Part shown: in pieces, positions 11,858 through 23,345 of the stretch
How the letters are laid out: every line of letters starts with the position of its first letter
How positions within the stretch are numbered: the first letter of the stretch is position 1
Origin: Glycine soja
Lineage: Eukaryota > Streptophyta > Magnoliopsida > Fabales > Fabaceae
Length of the DNA: 64,000 bases
Direction: 5' to 3'
NCBI RefSeq assembly: GCF_004193775.1
Contig: NC_041021.1
Span: forward strand, 34,607,718-34,671,717
Position numbers and translations under genes: made by a program
Notes under the pieces: generated by a model
The model's database searches: none
What the model saw: only the letters and a program-made list of their open reading frames with translations
Told to the model about the DNA's origin: nothing

Positions 11858-12772
11858 GTGTAACACTAATGATTGGTTATGACCCAATAAGATGCAAGTG
11901 TAACACTGATGATTGGTTATGACCTAATAAAGACCAAGTGTAACACTGATGATTGATTAATACCTAATAAGGCCCAAATATAATTGACCAAGGCCCAACT
12001 AGATCCAAGTGTAACACTTATGATTGTCTAAGGCCCAATAAGACCCAAATGCAATATTTATGATTGACCAAGACTCAATAAGGCCTAGGTGTAATATTAA
12101 TAATTGAACAAGGCCCAATAAGGCCTAGATGTAGTATTAATGATTGATTAAGGCTTCAATGTAACATTGATGATTGATTATGACCCAATAAGACTCAAGT
12201 GTAATACTAATGATTGAGCAATGGGTCAAGGATAACATTAATGATTGATCAATGCATAATAAAACCTAAGAGTGTAACATTAATGATTGACCAAAACCCA
12301 ATAAGACCTAGGTGTAACACTGATGATTGACCAATACTCAATAAGACCTAGGTGTAGTACTAATTATTGACTAAAGTCCAATAAGACTTAGGTATAACAC
12401 TAATGGTTCATCAAGGCCCAGTACAACCTAAGTGTAATATTGATGATTAACTTAGGCCCAATAAGACTTAGGTGTAACATTGATGATGGACTAAGACCCA
12501 GTAAGACTCAAGTATAACACATATGATTGACCAAGGCCTAGGTGTAGAATTGATTATTGATTAAAGCCTAATAAGACCTAGGTGTAACACTAATGCTTAA
12601 CCAAGACCTAATAAGGCCCAGTTGTAATACTAATTATTGAGCAAAACACAATTATTGTAACAATAATTATTGTATAAGACCTAATAAGACCTATGTGTAA
12701 CACTGATTAATGACTAATGTTCAATAAGACCCAAGTGTAACATTGATGATTGATCTAGGTTTGATAAGGCCA
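11858..12772. repeat. 40-bp minisatellite, about 23 diverged copies
   Basis: The unit is roughly GTGTAACACTGATGATTG followed by ACCAAGGCCCAATAAGACCTAG. The first three starts are at 11858, 11898 and 11938, exactly 40 bp apart; later copies carry small indels and many transitions. No ORF runs through it. Confidence 0.9.
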
Positions 12773-13934
12773 TACTACTTTCTCAACTATTATTAATTTT
12801 TATCTTATGAAACATATAATTTTGTCATTTATACTAATTTATAATTTTTTAGATCCTAATTTTTTCAATTATATATTATTTTATTACTTAAAATATTATA
12901 TAATATTAAAAAGTATTAAATTTGTTCAAGCACGGTTCAATTAGTGTTGAATCATTGAATTTGATTTATCGCATTTAAATTTAAGATCAAATTAATATTA
13001 AAAAGAAAGAAATCTCCCTCGCTCACTGCCTGACTCCCTCACTCCCTCATTCTCCAAATAGAAAACTCCATTGCTTAGTGTTGAAACCCTACACCCTACC
13101 TCGCTCAGTGTTGATACGCTCTTTGCTATCGCTTATTACCCTTTTGCCATGGCAATACCCATCCTACTATTGCTAGCCCTCTCTATAAAACTGATAAGTC
13201 CCTCTCTGCTTCCTCTATTTCGTGTTCTGAGTTATGAGTGTGAGGATATATGTAAATTGCATAATTGTATATTTCTTTTTTTTCCTTTTTGTATCTAATA
13301 TTAGAACTATGTCTTACCAGCATCTTCTTACAAGCATTTTTATATCAGAATTAAGAGTTAACTTGACTTCAATATAGATTTAATTTAGCATTTCAATATA
13401 AAAAGTGTGTATAGATTTTATACAAAGCCTCTAATAATATAATTCAGAATAGTTGTCCCTTATTTTCTCTAATTTAGATCAATAGTATTTTTCATAATTT
13501 TATATTCTTCATCAAAGGGGTTAAGGATGGACCTTGATGCTCGAAACTTCACAAATTAGTGGTATCTTAAAGGGGTCGGATAATGGTGATAGAAGTAATT
13601 CGAGTCCATTTGGAGTGTGTCAATAATATCGAAAGTATACATATGTGGATGCGGGGCTGTTTGGTATGATGTTGTAGCAGTTATTGTGCAATTACAATTT
13701 TTTTATGGGTTGGTGTATGTGTGAGTTGGGGCACAAAACAAATCAACTACTGTCAAGCTTTTAGCTTATTTTTCAACTTTGGTTGTGAGGGTTGCAATGT
13801 ATGGAAAAGTTCATTTAGGACTCATGGGTGTCTAATCTTGTCAATAGCTACAAGTTGTATTGTGTGTTGGTTTGGTAGTGGCCACGGTTTGTGTCCACTT
13901 CATGGCTTTCTTAATAAAATCCTTTTGTTTGGCT
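12773..13934. other. Gene-free stretch
   Basis: AT-rich DNA with a pyrimidine-rich CTCACTCCCTCACTCC tract near 13017-13050. Short ORFs at 13071-13298 and 13721-13939 resemble no family I know and have no supporting features. Confidence 0.4.
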
Positions 13935-13964
13935 GTTAAAAAAATATATTTTTATATTCTTTAC

Positions 13965-14245
13965 AATTTTACAGAAGTACACCTTTTCTCTCTAGTTTTT
14001 TTTCTTCTCAAAATACACCTATTTGAATTATAATACTCAAACTACACCAATTTTCATCATCTTTGGGAAGTCGGGACTGGCCACCCCAACTTCCGTACGG
14101 TGCATCTTATTTTTTTTGTTTAATTAATTTGTATTTTTAAATTTGTATTTTAATTTAAATTATTAAACTAATAAAAATATTATATTATATAAATATATTT
14201 TTAATTGATTTTAAAAATAATTTTTATTAAAATAAAATTTTCAAT
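13965..14245 (+). repeat. Left terminal inverted repeat of the MULE
   Basis: Matches the reverse complement of 38385-38670 with scattered indels. Shared landmarks in order are TTTTCTCTCTA, CTCAAAATACAC, TATTTGAATTATAAT, TTTTCATCATCTTT, GGAAGTCGGGACT/GAAGTTGGGACT and a long TTTTTATTTTAATTTAAAT-type AT block. Confidence 0.88.
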
Positions 14246-14789
14246 GTTTTTTATAAATTTTTTAAGAGATATATATAGATAAAGGAATATGTAAAAATTG
14301 GAGAAAATTATAGTATAATTTTATAGTTACAATGTATGTACTTTTTTAGCTAAATTTATGTGTTGTTGACATTTTTGTTTTGTTATGTACGCTAATTAAA
14401 AAAATGAGAAAATTAGTTAGTAGTATTAAAGTAAATTAAAAAAATACAGTGAATAAATAATTGATACATCTTTCTTATACAATAAATATAAAAGTAAAAA
14501 GTGTGGTAACTGATATGATAGTCAAGAATAACAAAACATATTAAAAAATACAATTGCAATGAAAATATGACGAAACTAATGATAATCTAAAAGATGTTGA
14601 TTGCAATGAAAATATGAAGAAACTAATGATAATCTAAAAAATGTTGTACATGAGACATGTCTTCTTCTATTTCGGTTACTCATTTGTTAAAAGTAGCTAA
14701 AATTTCTATTGGGCAGAATCGTTTCCAATAGTTGGATTGTACTAACACCTTTAGCATGTTTTCGTCGTTTTTTAATTCTGTTATTTATT
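14246..14789. other. Subterminal AT-rich region of the MULE
   Basis: No gene. A 48-bp segment containing AAACTAATGATAATCTAAAA occurs twice in tandem (about 14555 and 14603). Confidence 0.5.
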
Positions 14790-15587
14790 ATTTGATTAAA
14801 TTTTCTGAATACTTAGCATGACTTGGTTGTCAAAAGAACAATTGTCTGACCAACTGTGATTCATGAATTCCATAAGGGGAACCCCCATAGGTGTAACTTG
14901 AATGATTAAATCCTTGAGTTTGTCCATGCTATATCCCGAAGGAATGTCAAATCTTATTGGATTTGTTCCAGTGAAGGAGTAACCCAAAAACCCACCTTGG
15001 TGTGGTATGTTTCACTTCCTATTGTAATACATAATTACATCATGAGTAGGAGTGATAGTGGATTGAAGCAAGTTGAGTATACCATTTGGTGTTCTATTAA
15101 TGGTACATAATAATTCTATAGGGCCAACACACGAGTATTGCTCATTGCACATTAACATTGTGTAAACATCATCATCATTTTTCAATTGTAGAGATTGCAA
15201 AAAATATTGTTGACCTACATCTATGAATGATTATCGATAGTAGATTTCATCCACTAATTGATCGTTGGTTAGCTGAAGGGTGTTGTGCATTCTACTCTCG
15301 AGTGTCTCAAAAGAACAATCATTAGGAACTCGTATTGGTGTTGGAGTGGGACTTTGAAAATAAAGACCAGTTTGGTTGTGAGTGATTGATCCATTTGGAA
15401 AAATGAAGGCTAATCTCGAGTTAGCAATGGTCTGAGTGCTTGTTTCTCCCAAGAATGACATAGTATTAAAATTGAATTTGGTTTCTGAAGGTATACTGTG
15501 TGAAATTGTGCGGTTGTATTGAAGGTGTTTGGTGTTATTTATAGTTATATGAGCATTTTGCCTTGTTGATGTGTATTGGAATCTCAT
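14790..15587 (-). pseudogene. PB1-like multi-module protein gene of the MULE, broken
   Basis: ATG at 15587 or 15461 (MSFLGETS) opens a reading with LAFIFPNGSI, PIRVPNDCSFETLESRM and LQLTNDQLVDEIYYR. This is the pattern of the PB1-like domain found at the N-terminus of many plant MULE transposases (beta strands, then a short helix, then a YYR strand). After one in-frame TAA at about 15231 the same frame continues with QLKNDDDVYTMLMCNEQYS, the acidic second half of the fold. A further module follows (VGPIELLCTINRTPNGILNL, 15012-15130) and, after a frameshift, RFDIPSGYSMDKLKDLIIQV (14880-14950). It therefore looks like two or three PB1-like modules without transposase domains. Function is unknown; an interaction role is inferred only from the fold. 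Confidence 0.6.
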
Positions 15588-15639
15588 TAGGTTAGAATTG
15601 TGTTCCTACTAAAGGCTGCTATGGAATCCAATGTTGATT

Positions 15640-16860
15640 TTCCCTAGTAACTGATGCAGCAGATGTCCATTATAATTTTCAGAGTGAAAAAAGAGATTCT
15701 GAGTTATCCATTTCATGTTAGTTTTGCTGGTGAGGCATTTAATTTTTTAGAAATGTGTGCAAATTACAGAGTGTTGTCAATTTGGACTATGATTTTTCCT
15801 TGGTAACTGATGTAGCAGATGTTCATTATAATTTTCAGAGTGAAAAAATAAATTCTGAGTTGTCCATTTCATGTCAGTTTTGTTAGTGAGACATTTAATT
15901 TTTTTAAAGACGTGTGCAAATTACAGAGTGTTGTCAATTTGGAATGCAATTTTTCCCTGGTGACTGATGCAACAAACACCCATTATAATTTTCAGAGTGA
16001 AATTCATTTTTTGAATTGTCCATTTCATGTCAGGTTTGCTGGTGAGACATTTAATTTTTTAGAGACGTGTGCAATGTCAATTTGGACTGTGATTTTTCCC
16101 TGGTAACTGATGTTGCAAACGTCCATTATAATTTTCAAAGTAAAAAATAGAAATTCTGAGTTGTCCATTTCATGTCGTTTTGCTGGTGAGACATTTAATT
16201 TTTTAGAGATGTGTGCAAATTGCAGTGTGTTGTTAATTTGGACTGTGATTTTTCCCTGGTACCTGATGTAGCAAATGTCCATTATAATTTTTAGAGTGAA
16301 AAAAGAAATTTTGAGTTGTCCATTTCATGTCAATTTTGCTGGTGAGACATTTAATTTTTTAGAGACGTGTGCAAATTGGAGAGTGTTGTCAATTTGGACT
16401 GTGATTTATCCCTGGTAACTGATGCAACAGACGTCCATTATAATTTTCAGAGTGAAAAAAGAAATTCTGAGTTGTCCATTTCATGTTAATTTTGCTGGTG
16501 AGACATTTAATTTTTTAGAGACGTGTGCAAATTGTAAAGTGTTGCCAATTTGGACTGTGATTTATCCCTGGTAACTGATGCAGCAGACGTCCATTATAAT
16601 TTTCAGAGTGAAAAAAAGAAATTCTACGTTGTCCATTTCATGTAAGTTTTGCTAGTGAGACATTTAATTTTTTAGAGACATGTGCAAATTGCAAAGTCTT
16701 GTCAATTTGGACTGTGATTTTTTCATGGTAACTGATGTAGTAGACATCCATTATAATTTTCAGAGTGAAAAAAGAGATTATGAGTTGTTCATTTTATGTC
16801 AGTTTTTCTGGTGAGACATTTAATTTTTTGAATTGCAAAGTGTCAAGAATTTCGACTGTT
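15640..16860. repeat. 156-bp tandem array, 8 copies, inside the MULE
   Basis: Successive units start with GTAACTGATG near 15647, 15803, 15960, 16103, 16259, 16414, 16571 and 16728; the period is 155-157 bp apart from one 143-bp unit. Each contains CATTATAATTTTCAGAGTGA, TGTCCATTTCATGTCA and GAGACATTTAATTTTTTAGA. It lies directly upstream of the minus-strand PB1-like gene. Confidence 0.93.
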
Positions 16861-17580
16861 ATGTTACTATGGAAAAAGTGTGTCACGGATATCATTAATG
16901 TGTTAGACATAATTTTAAAAAAAATGGAGAACATGAGCAATTAAGCATAGTTGCAAGGGTCTAAATAATAGTTTTTTCGATTTTGTGATCCTATTTTGAG
17001 ATGGTTGTCCATGGAACTGGTGCATGATATATTTTTTTGGGATTCTTTGATGTTCAAATTATGGAAAAAGTGTGTCACGAATATCATTAATGTGTTGGAC
17101 ATAATTTTAAAAAAAATGCAGAACATGGGCACTTAAGCATAGGTTCAAGAGTCCAAATCATAGTTTTTTTGATTTTTTGCTCCTATTTTGAGGTGGTTGT
17201 CCGTGGAACTGCTACACGATATATATTTTTTGGATTCTTTGACATTCAAACTATGGAAAAAGTGTGTCATGAATATCATTAATGTGTTGGACATAATTTT
17301 AGAAAAAAGTAGAACATAGGCACTTAAGCATAGTTGCAAGGGTCCAAATCATAGTTTTTTCGATTTTGTGCTTCTATTTTGAGGTGGTTGCCCATGGAAC
17401 TGGTGCACAATATATATATATTTTTGGATTCTTTGACGTTAAAAAATTTCATTAGATGACCACTTAAACATTGCTTTAAGGGTGAGAAACATACTTTTTT
17501 CATATTTTTTACTCTTAATTTAAGGTCTTGCTTGATGAAACCGTTACAAGGGTACTTAAACATATTTGATCCCATTATCA
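16861..17580. repeat. 192-bp tandem array, about 3-4 copies, inside the MULE
   Basis: GGAAAAAGTGTGTCA recurs at 16871, 17063 and 17255 (192 bp apart each time), followed by a degenerate fourth partial unit to about 17580. It lies just beyond the 3' end of the PMD gene. Small ORFs in it are by-products of the repetition. Confidence 0.9.
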
Positions 17581-17594
17581 CAACATTTTATACT

Positions 17595-18649
17595 TCAATG
17601 ACCAAGACGATGACCAGTCCCACAGGGCGGTGGATGTCGATTACGCCATGGATTTCTTCTTTCCTGTATGATCGGTTCTCCCACGTCATGATGATGTTGT
17701 TGTTCTATGTCAGTGTATTTAGTGTGGGTTGCTGCAGCTGAAGAACTTTGTCCTTGTTCTCCAAACGAATGTGGTGCATCGAATTGTTGTGAAGAAGCTA
17801 AATATGATGTCATAGAATTTGGTGTATTCAAATCGACACCAAATAAATTGGTCATCCATTCATGGCTGGTTGTGCTGACTGACTCGCTAGTCTAGCCAAA
17901 AGTTTGATGAACAGGTGAAGGAGTAAAATACATTGACTGAGGATGTGTTTGTTCAATACTTGTCCCTGCAACATTATAGGTAATTGTTGTGAGTGGATCA
18001 TTTAGTTGTTGTGCAATAGACAAGAACAAAATAATGTTTTTCCTATATCATTCCATGTACGCTGGTGTATGTGTCACTATTCCTTCAACCCATTGCCCAG
18101 TTAAAACATCATTGCATTTGTTTTTCCAGATATTAATCCACTCCGCATGATATTCCATCTAGTCACTGTAATGATTTCCTTGCATGTCAATTTGGTGAAG
18201 TCGATCAAGATTCATGGGATCAACAAGAATATCTTGTTGTAGTCCAAATTGTAGCTTGACCCGATTTGTTTGATGTCATTCCACAATCGGAAAACAAATA
18301 ATTGCAGTACATGCAGACCAAATATCCATGTCTCTGTATGCATGTCTCGGTAGGTGTTCTTCAAATCTCTATATGGGACCCAAGAAAACTGAAATATATG
18401 CTAACAATGCAACATTAGTAAACGTTAATATGTACATATTGATGGTGCGGTTCATGATAGTATTATACCCCATGGCTCTCCATATGATCTATACGAGATC
18501 TATATCTAACCAAGTTACCATGAGGTGTGGCCCTATATTCTAATCTACCACCACTCCATCTAAAATGTAAAAGATACAAAACCAATATTCATTGTAATGT
18601 TATAATACGCGTCATTGAAATTAAAATTTTAGATTTCGCTATATCTAAA
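17595..18649 (-). pseudogene. Plant mobile domain (PMD) gene, 3' half
   Basis: Read on the minus strand from the retrotransposon junction, it gives exon-like blocks: GGRLEYRATPHGN (about 18515-18545), WVPYRDLKNTYRDM, then SACTAIICF and QTNRVKLQFGLQQDIL (about 18230-18320), then a low-complexity tail. The final block (17855-17595) ends ERRNPWRNRHPPPCGTGHRLGH, split here only by description, the arginine/proline/cysteine-rich tail seen in PMD proteins carried by MULEs. Frameshifts and stops are present. PMD (aminotransferase-like) proteins occur both as host silencing factors (MAIN/MAIL family) and as transposon cargo; the position between MULE ends points to cargo. The first half is at 32953-33727. 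Confidence 0.75.
18645..18649. repeat. Target site duplication CTAAA (left)
   Basis: CTAAA directly precedes the TG of the left LTR; the identical 5 bp follow the right LTR at 32953-32957. Five bp is the usual size for plant LTR retrotransposons. Confidence 0.92.
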
Positions 18650-19951
18650 TGTCATACCCTAATTTCGTCCGGGGATTATTATTTGATGATATGCAACCTT
18701 TGATTGGCCGCTTCGAGATACTTGGCACCCTTTGTTGCACAATATGTGAAGTCCCGAGACATGCCGGAAATCAAAAGGAAGTAGGCCTACACGATCCGTG
18801 AAATTCCGTAATGTGACGGAAATCAAAAGGAAGTGTTTTTGCGCAATCCGTGAGTTTCCGTAATTTCTTCGAAAGCTAAAAAAGAGTTAGTACATAATCC
18901 GTAAGGATTCGTAACCTTGCGGAAGGAAAATAAGTATCGTTACAAAATTCGTAAAGTTTCGTAACGTTACTGAAAAAGAATTACCAAAAAAGGTAAAGGG
19001 GGTGCATTTAGTAAAAAGGGGGGTACAAATAGCAATCAGGCCCACTTGGGCCTTTCAGTTTCTTCCTCCAGAAGGCGGTTGCTTCTGGAGGAAGCAACCT
19101 TGCTCGCCTGGGCGAGCTGAGCTTGCCTGGGCGAGCTGGGTGGCAAGCTCCTCCCCTATTTTGCTATAAATAGGGGGAGGAGTGAAGAAGAAAAGGGTTC
19201 AACCTTCTTGGCACTTCTTATTCTCTCGAAATTGCTGAGGAAAATTGTTTCCGTGAAGAAAATCCAAGCCGAGGCGCTTCCGTAACGTTTCCGTGAGTAA
19301 TTACGCGAAGATTTTCAACCGTTCTTCGACATTCATCGTTCGTTCTTCATTTTCTTCAGTCTTCAACTGGTAAGTACCTCAAACCGAGCTTTTCAATTCA
19401 TTTTATGTACCCGTGGTGGTCCTCATTTGTTTCATGTACTTTTATTCTCGTTTTCATTCGCTTTCTAAAAGGGTCATTAAATGGGGTTTGAAAGTTTATC
19501 ATTTCAGTTTTCCTTATCAAGTAAATGGATCATTTTTAAGGTCCAACGCTTTAAAATGATCACCTTTCAAAGTAAAAAGAATCACTTGATTCACTCTTAA
19601 GAAAGAACTACGTAGGTCTGATTTCCTCTTCGATGGAGGGTACGTAGGAGCAAAAGCCCCGCTTTTTTCGACCTCAAAAAATAAAAAGGAATAAAAGGTA
19701 AGATAACACAATTTCCACAATTCTAAAAAATAGGCTGTTTTCCTTTGAGACAAACGTGAGAGGTGCTAATACCTTCCTCAAACGTAAATACAACTCCCGA
19801 ACTTAGAATTTTCATTTTGACCGGTTTCCTTCGGTTTTTCCGACGTTTTCCACAAATAAACGTTGGTGGCGACTCCGCGCATCTTTCCTCCTTTGGAATG
19901 CGCACCCGTGAGCCTTGCCTTCGCTCGCCCGCGAAAGGGCACGTTGCGACA
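18650..19951 (+). repeat. 5' LTR (1302 bp)
   Basis: Starts TGTCATACCC, ends CGTTGCGACA. It holds a TATA box (TATAAATA, 19165-19172) inside a GC-rich hairpin-like CTCCCCTA...TAGGGGGAG, and a GCCTGGGCGAGCT direct repeat just before. Compared with the 3' LTR it lacks about 330 bp at 19466. Confidence 0.93.
19165..19172 (+). promoter_or_regulatory. LTR TATA box
   Basis: TATAAATA, between arms CTCCCCTA and TAGGGGGAG, about 515 bp into the LTR. The likely U3/R border lies shortly downstream. The corresponding stretch is missing from the 3' LTR. Confidence 0.65.
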
Positions 19952-19975
19952 GTTGGCGACTCCACTGGGGACTTT
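19952..19975 (+). other. Primer binding site of the Tat/Ogre-like element
   Basis: GTTGGCGACTCCACTGGGGA follows the LTR end without a gap. The same string typifies legume Tat/Ogre elements; the matching tRNA is not assigned here. Confidence 0.75.
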
Positions 19976-21237
19976 TTGTGAGTTAGGCCTATTCTAAGGA
20001 AATGTGGAATTGTGAAACCTTGTGTGTGCATTTATTGAACTGTGTAAAGTGTAATAACTGCTGTCTTTTTTTTTCACATTTTTACACTAAGCACCCACGG
20101 GTTTGAGTAAAAAAGGGGCCCTATACCCGGGTTCATGGGAATTTAAGGAGTGGAGGTGAATCTATCATCATGCTAGGTCTCCGACTTGCTTGATAATAGT
20201 GAAACCTCGTCTAGAGCTTTCTCTCTTTATAATGTGTTGTCGCTGGTATTCCATACCGCCACAATATTATTATCTTGAGTGATGATACCTCTAGAAAACA
20301 ACCATGTGAGTTATGAATTGTTGGGAGTAGTTATTAGAGACCCCTAGATATTATCCCATAGGTCCCCAAATAGGGGCACAGAGCAAACACGCTGCGTGCC
20401 ATTTTAAACACTGCCATGCATGTAGTCCTAAATGTCATGTACGCCTTTGCTTGTAATTATTTGTGGATATTGCCATGCTGTGTAAATCCCCCTGTTGCGC
20501 TTTTGCGCATCTGCATCATGCTGTCACACAGGCGTTGTATGTGGGTCTCGTCTTTTGTCGTAGGAAGTCGGAAGATCCATATTGTCTTCTTAACTGCACA
20601 CATGGGGCACTGTGCCCCCAAATGCGCAAGTAAGGAGAGATGATTTTCTGGGCTCTCGTGTCCGTAAATGCATTCATATCATGCATCGCATAAACATCTC
20701 TTCAGCATCATAATGAACATATCGTTCCTGCATTTGTCCGTTATCACATTCCAGCCTCACATTTTGCATGAGTCATTGTGTTGAAGTATTGGCGATCAAA
20801 ATTGCCATTCCCTGGGTTATGGGGTTGAACCAAGCTCGTGCTTTTAGGAAAAAGGTTCATCGAGTCAAGTTGAAGTATGGAAGTAACCATTTTGCAAAAA
20901 TTGGGGCAAAAGATGGATCGTGTTACATCATTGCTTCGTCTACTGCCAAACACGTTTAGGATTGTTGATATCCTTGTTACTTCCAGCTTCACCTTGACAA
21001 AGATGTCATGGACCATGTGGAAAATCTAAATTGATTCAACCCCATGTCATGCGTTAAAATTTGCAATACCTCAACTATGCATCATTCGCATACATCCATG
21101 CTTTTCATTGGTTGCATTGCTCATTACATTCTTTCCTGGAAAAATAAAATAAAATAAAAAGAACTTAGTCATTGTTATAAAAAAGAAAAGAACACGCTTT
21201 ACGGTGCCCTCACCAAACCTGTGCTAGAGCTAGAGTA
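19976..21237 (+). other. Retrotransposon 5' untranslated region
   Basis: About 1.26 kb between PBS and gag without a credible ORF. Long leaders are usual in Tat/Ogre elements. Short ORFs here show no known motif. Confidence 0.55.
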
Positions 21238-22961
21238 ATGGGTGAAGTAGAGGAGGTGCAAGAGCAGATGAAGGCCCAACATGGAGGCTATGAAAGAGCA
21301 AATGGCTGCAATGATGGAGGCCATGATGAGCATGAAGAAGATAATGGAAGCCAATGCGGTTGCAATTGCCGCTACCAGCACTATTGCTAAGGTGAACCCG
21401 ATGTCCCCATCCGGCATCAACCAAATGACTCATCCAACCTCAGATATGGTAGGCAATGATTTGGGAAGTACGGGCGGCCCCCATGATGTGCAAATTCAAA
21501 ACGAGCACGCCTTCCCGCCATATGACTTGCCTCTCAACTATACGCCACCCAATGTGGCGTACACTCCCAATAAGAATGTCAATAACTCCACTCCTATACC
21601 CATTGAGAGCCAACAACCCCAAACTGATCATGCACATGTCTCTTAAATCGTGGGGAAGACACATGAAATTCCCCATCACAATCTAGCCGACTTCGAGTCT
21701 TGGCTCGGATATGCCACTGAAGGGCAAGCAGTTGGTGGTATACCCCTTGCAAAACACTTCGGAAGGCCCTCAGTATCACCCCCAGCTACACCTCTTGCAA
21801 ACCCTCATGCTATGGCAGAAATGGGAAAGTTGGATCATCTAGAGGAAAGGCTCGGGGCCATTGAAGGAGGTGAAGATTATGCCTTTGCTAACCTAGAAGA
21901 GTTGTTCCTAGTACCCAATATCATCACCCCTCCCAAGTTCAAGGTGTTGGACTTTGACAAGTACAAGGGGACTACTTGCCCCAAGAACCATCTAAAGATG
22001 TATTATCGGAAGATGGAGGAATACGCAAAAGATGAGGAATTGCTGATACATTCCTTCCAAGAAAGTCTTACTGGGGTAGCTGTTACCTGGTACACTAACT
22101 TGGAACCTTCCCGAGTCCATTCTTGGAAGGACCTAGTGGTTGCCTTCGTTAGGTAGTGTCAGTATAATGTCTTCGGATAGGATGCAACTACAGAACATGT
22201 GCAAAAAGGGGGCACAAATCTTTCAAAAGAATACGCCCAAAGATGGAGAGACTTGGCAGCTCAAGTAGCGCCCCCAATAAGTAGAGAAAAAGATTATCAC
22301 AATGATAGTAGACACGTTACCAGTGTTCTACTATGGAAAATGGTGGGTTACACACCTTCAAGCTTTGCGGATTTGGACTTCGCCAGCGGAAGGATCAAAG
22401 CGGGTCTGAAAAGAGGCAAATTTAATCATCCCACTTGGACGAATGAGAAAACTGGGGCAAATGAAGAGGGTGAGAATGAGGGAGAAGCCCATGCTGTGAC
22501 TGCCATTCCTATAAGACCAAGTTTCCCACCAACCCAACAATGTCATTACTCAGCCAATAACAACCCTTCTCATTACCCACCACCCAGTCATCCACAAAGG
22601 CCATCCCTAAAATCAACCACAAAGCCTACCTACCGCACTTCCAATGACAAACACCACCTTTACCATAAACCAAAACACCAACCAAGAAATGAATTTTGCA
22701 GCGAGAAAGCCTGTAGAATTCACCCCAATTCCAGTGTCCTATGCTGACTTGCTCCCATATCTACTTGATAATTCAATGGTAGCCATAACCCTAGCTGAGG
22801 TTCATCAACCTCCATTTCTCCAAGAATACGACTCAAACGCAACGTGTGCTTGTCACGGAGAAGCCCCGGGGCGTTCCATTGAGCATTGTAGGGCTCTGAA
22901 GCGTAAGGTGCAAGGTCTAATTGATATGGGCTGGCTGAAATTTAAGGAGAATCGCGTGTAA
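21238..22961 (+). pseudogene. Tat/Ogre-type gag, broken
   Basis: ATG at 21238 starts a reading (MGEVEEVQEQMKA) that shifts by one base near 21275 into a Met-rich coiled stretch (MKEQMAAMMEAMMSMKKIM). In-frame stops follow at about 21644 (TAA), 22154 and 22178 (TAG). The gag core is clear: FKVLDFDKYKGTTCPKNHLK (about 21940-22000), YYRKMEEYAKDEELLIHSF, GVAVTWYTNL and EYAQRWRDLAAQV (about 22230). After another frameshift the end region reads PVSYADLLPYLLDN and CACHGEAPGRSIEHC with KVQGLIDMGWLKF, a conserved C-terminal feature of this gag group. With at least three stops and two shifts no functional Gag can be made. Confidence 0.88.
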
Positions 22962-23345
22962 ATCCTGACATTGACAAGAGATGCCACACATGGGACAATT
23001 TTGAAAGCTGTTGTTAGATGTCTCTAATGACTCATCAGGATTTTCAACTTTCACCGGAAGTGGGTGCAAGCCATTGGTCTGTTTGCTCAAGCGACCTGTG
23101 CTCCTGAGTTTGGACTTCCAAGACCGTTCAATCAGAGATTATTCGTCTTGCATATTGGTGGGGCTGCCGTAAAACAACAAATAAAGTTCAAAACAAATAA
23201 GTTTCAAAATAAAAATAAAAATAAAAAAAAGTTCAAAAAAAAAAGGGCATTTGATTGACTGTGTTTTCAAGACGTTCATGTGAGCTCATTTTATCATTCT
23301 GGAAAGTTTGTCTTTTTAGAGAGAAGTGAGTTATCAAGAATAGGA
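22962..23345 (+). other. Degenerate retrotransposon internal sequence
   Basis: Gag-to-pol border in a complete relative. No protease or RT motif is recognisable; an A-rich tract lies at 23190-23250. The solo LTR begins at 23346. Confidence 0.45.

Noticed and set aside
11858..12772. CRISPR array
   Set aside because: The 40-bp units are directly adjacent with no unique spacers, and the context is a plant genome. The other arrays fail for the same reasons.
20416..21016. Small ORFs in the retroelement leader
   Set aside because: No known motif, overlapping on both strands, and in a region that is untranslated in relatives.
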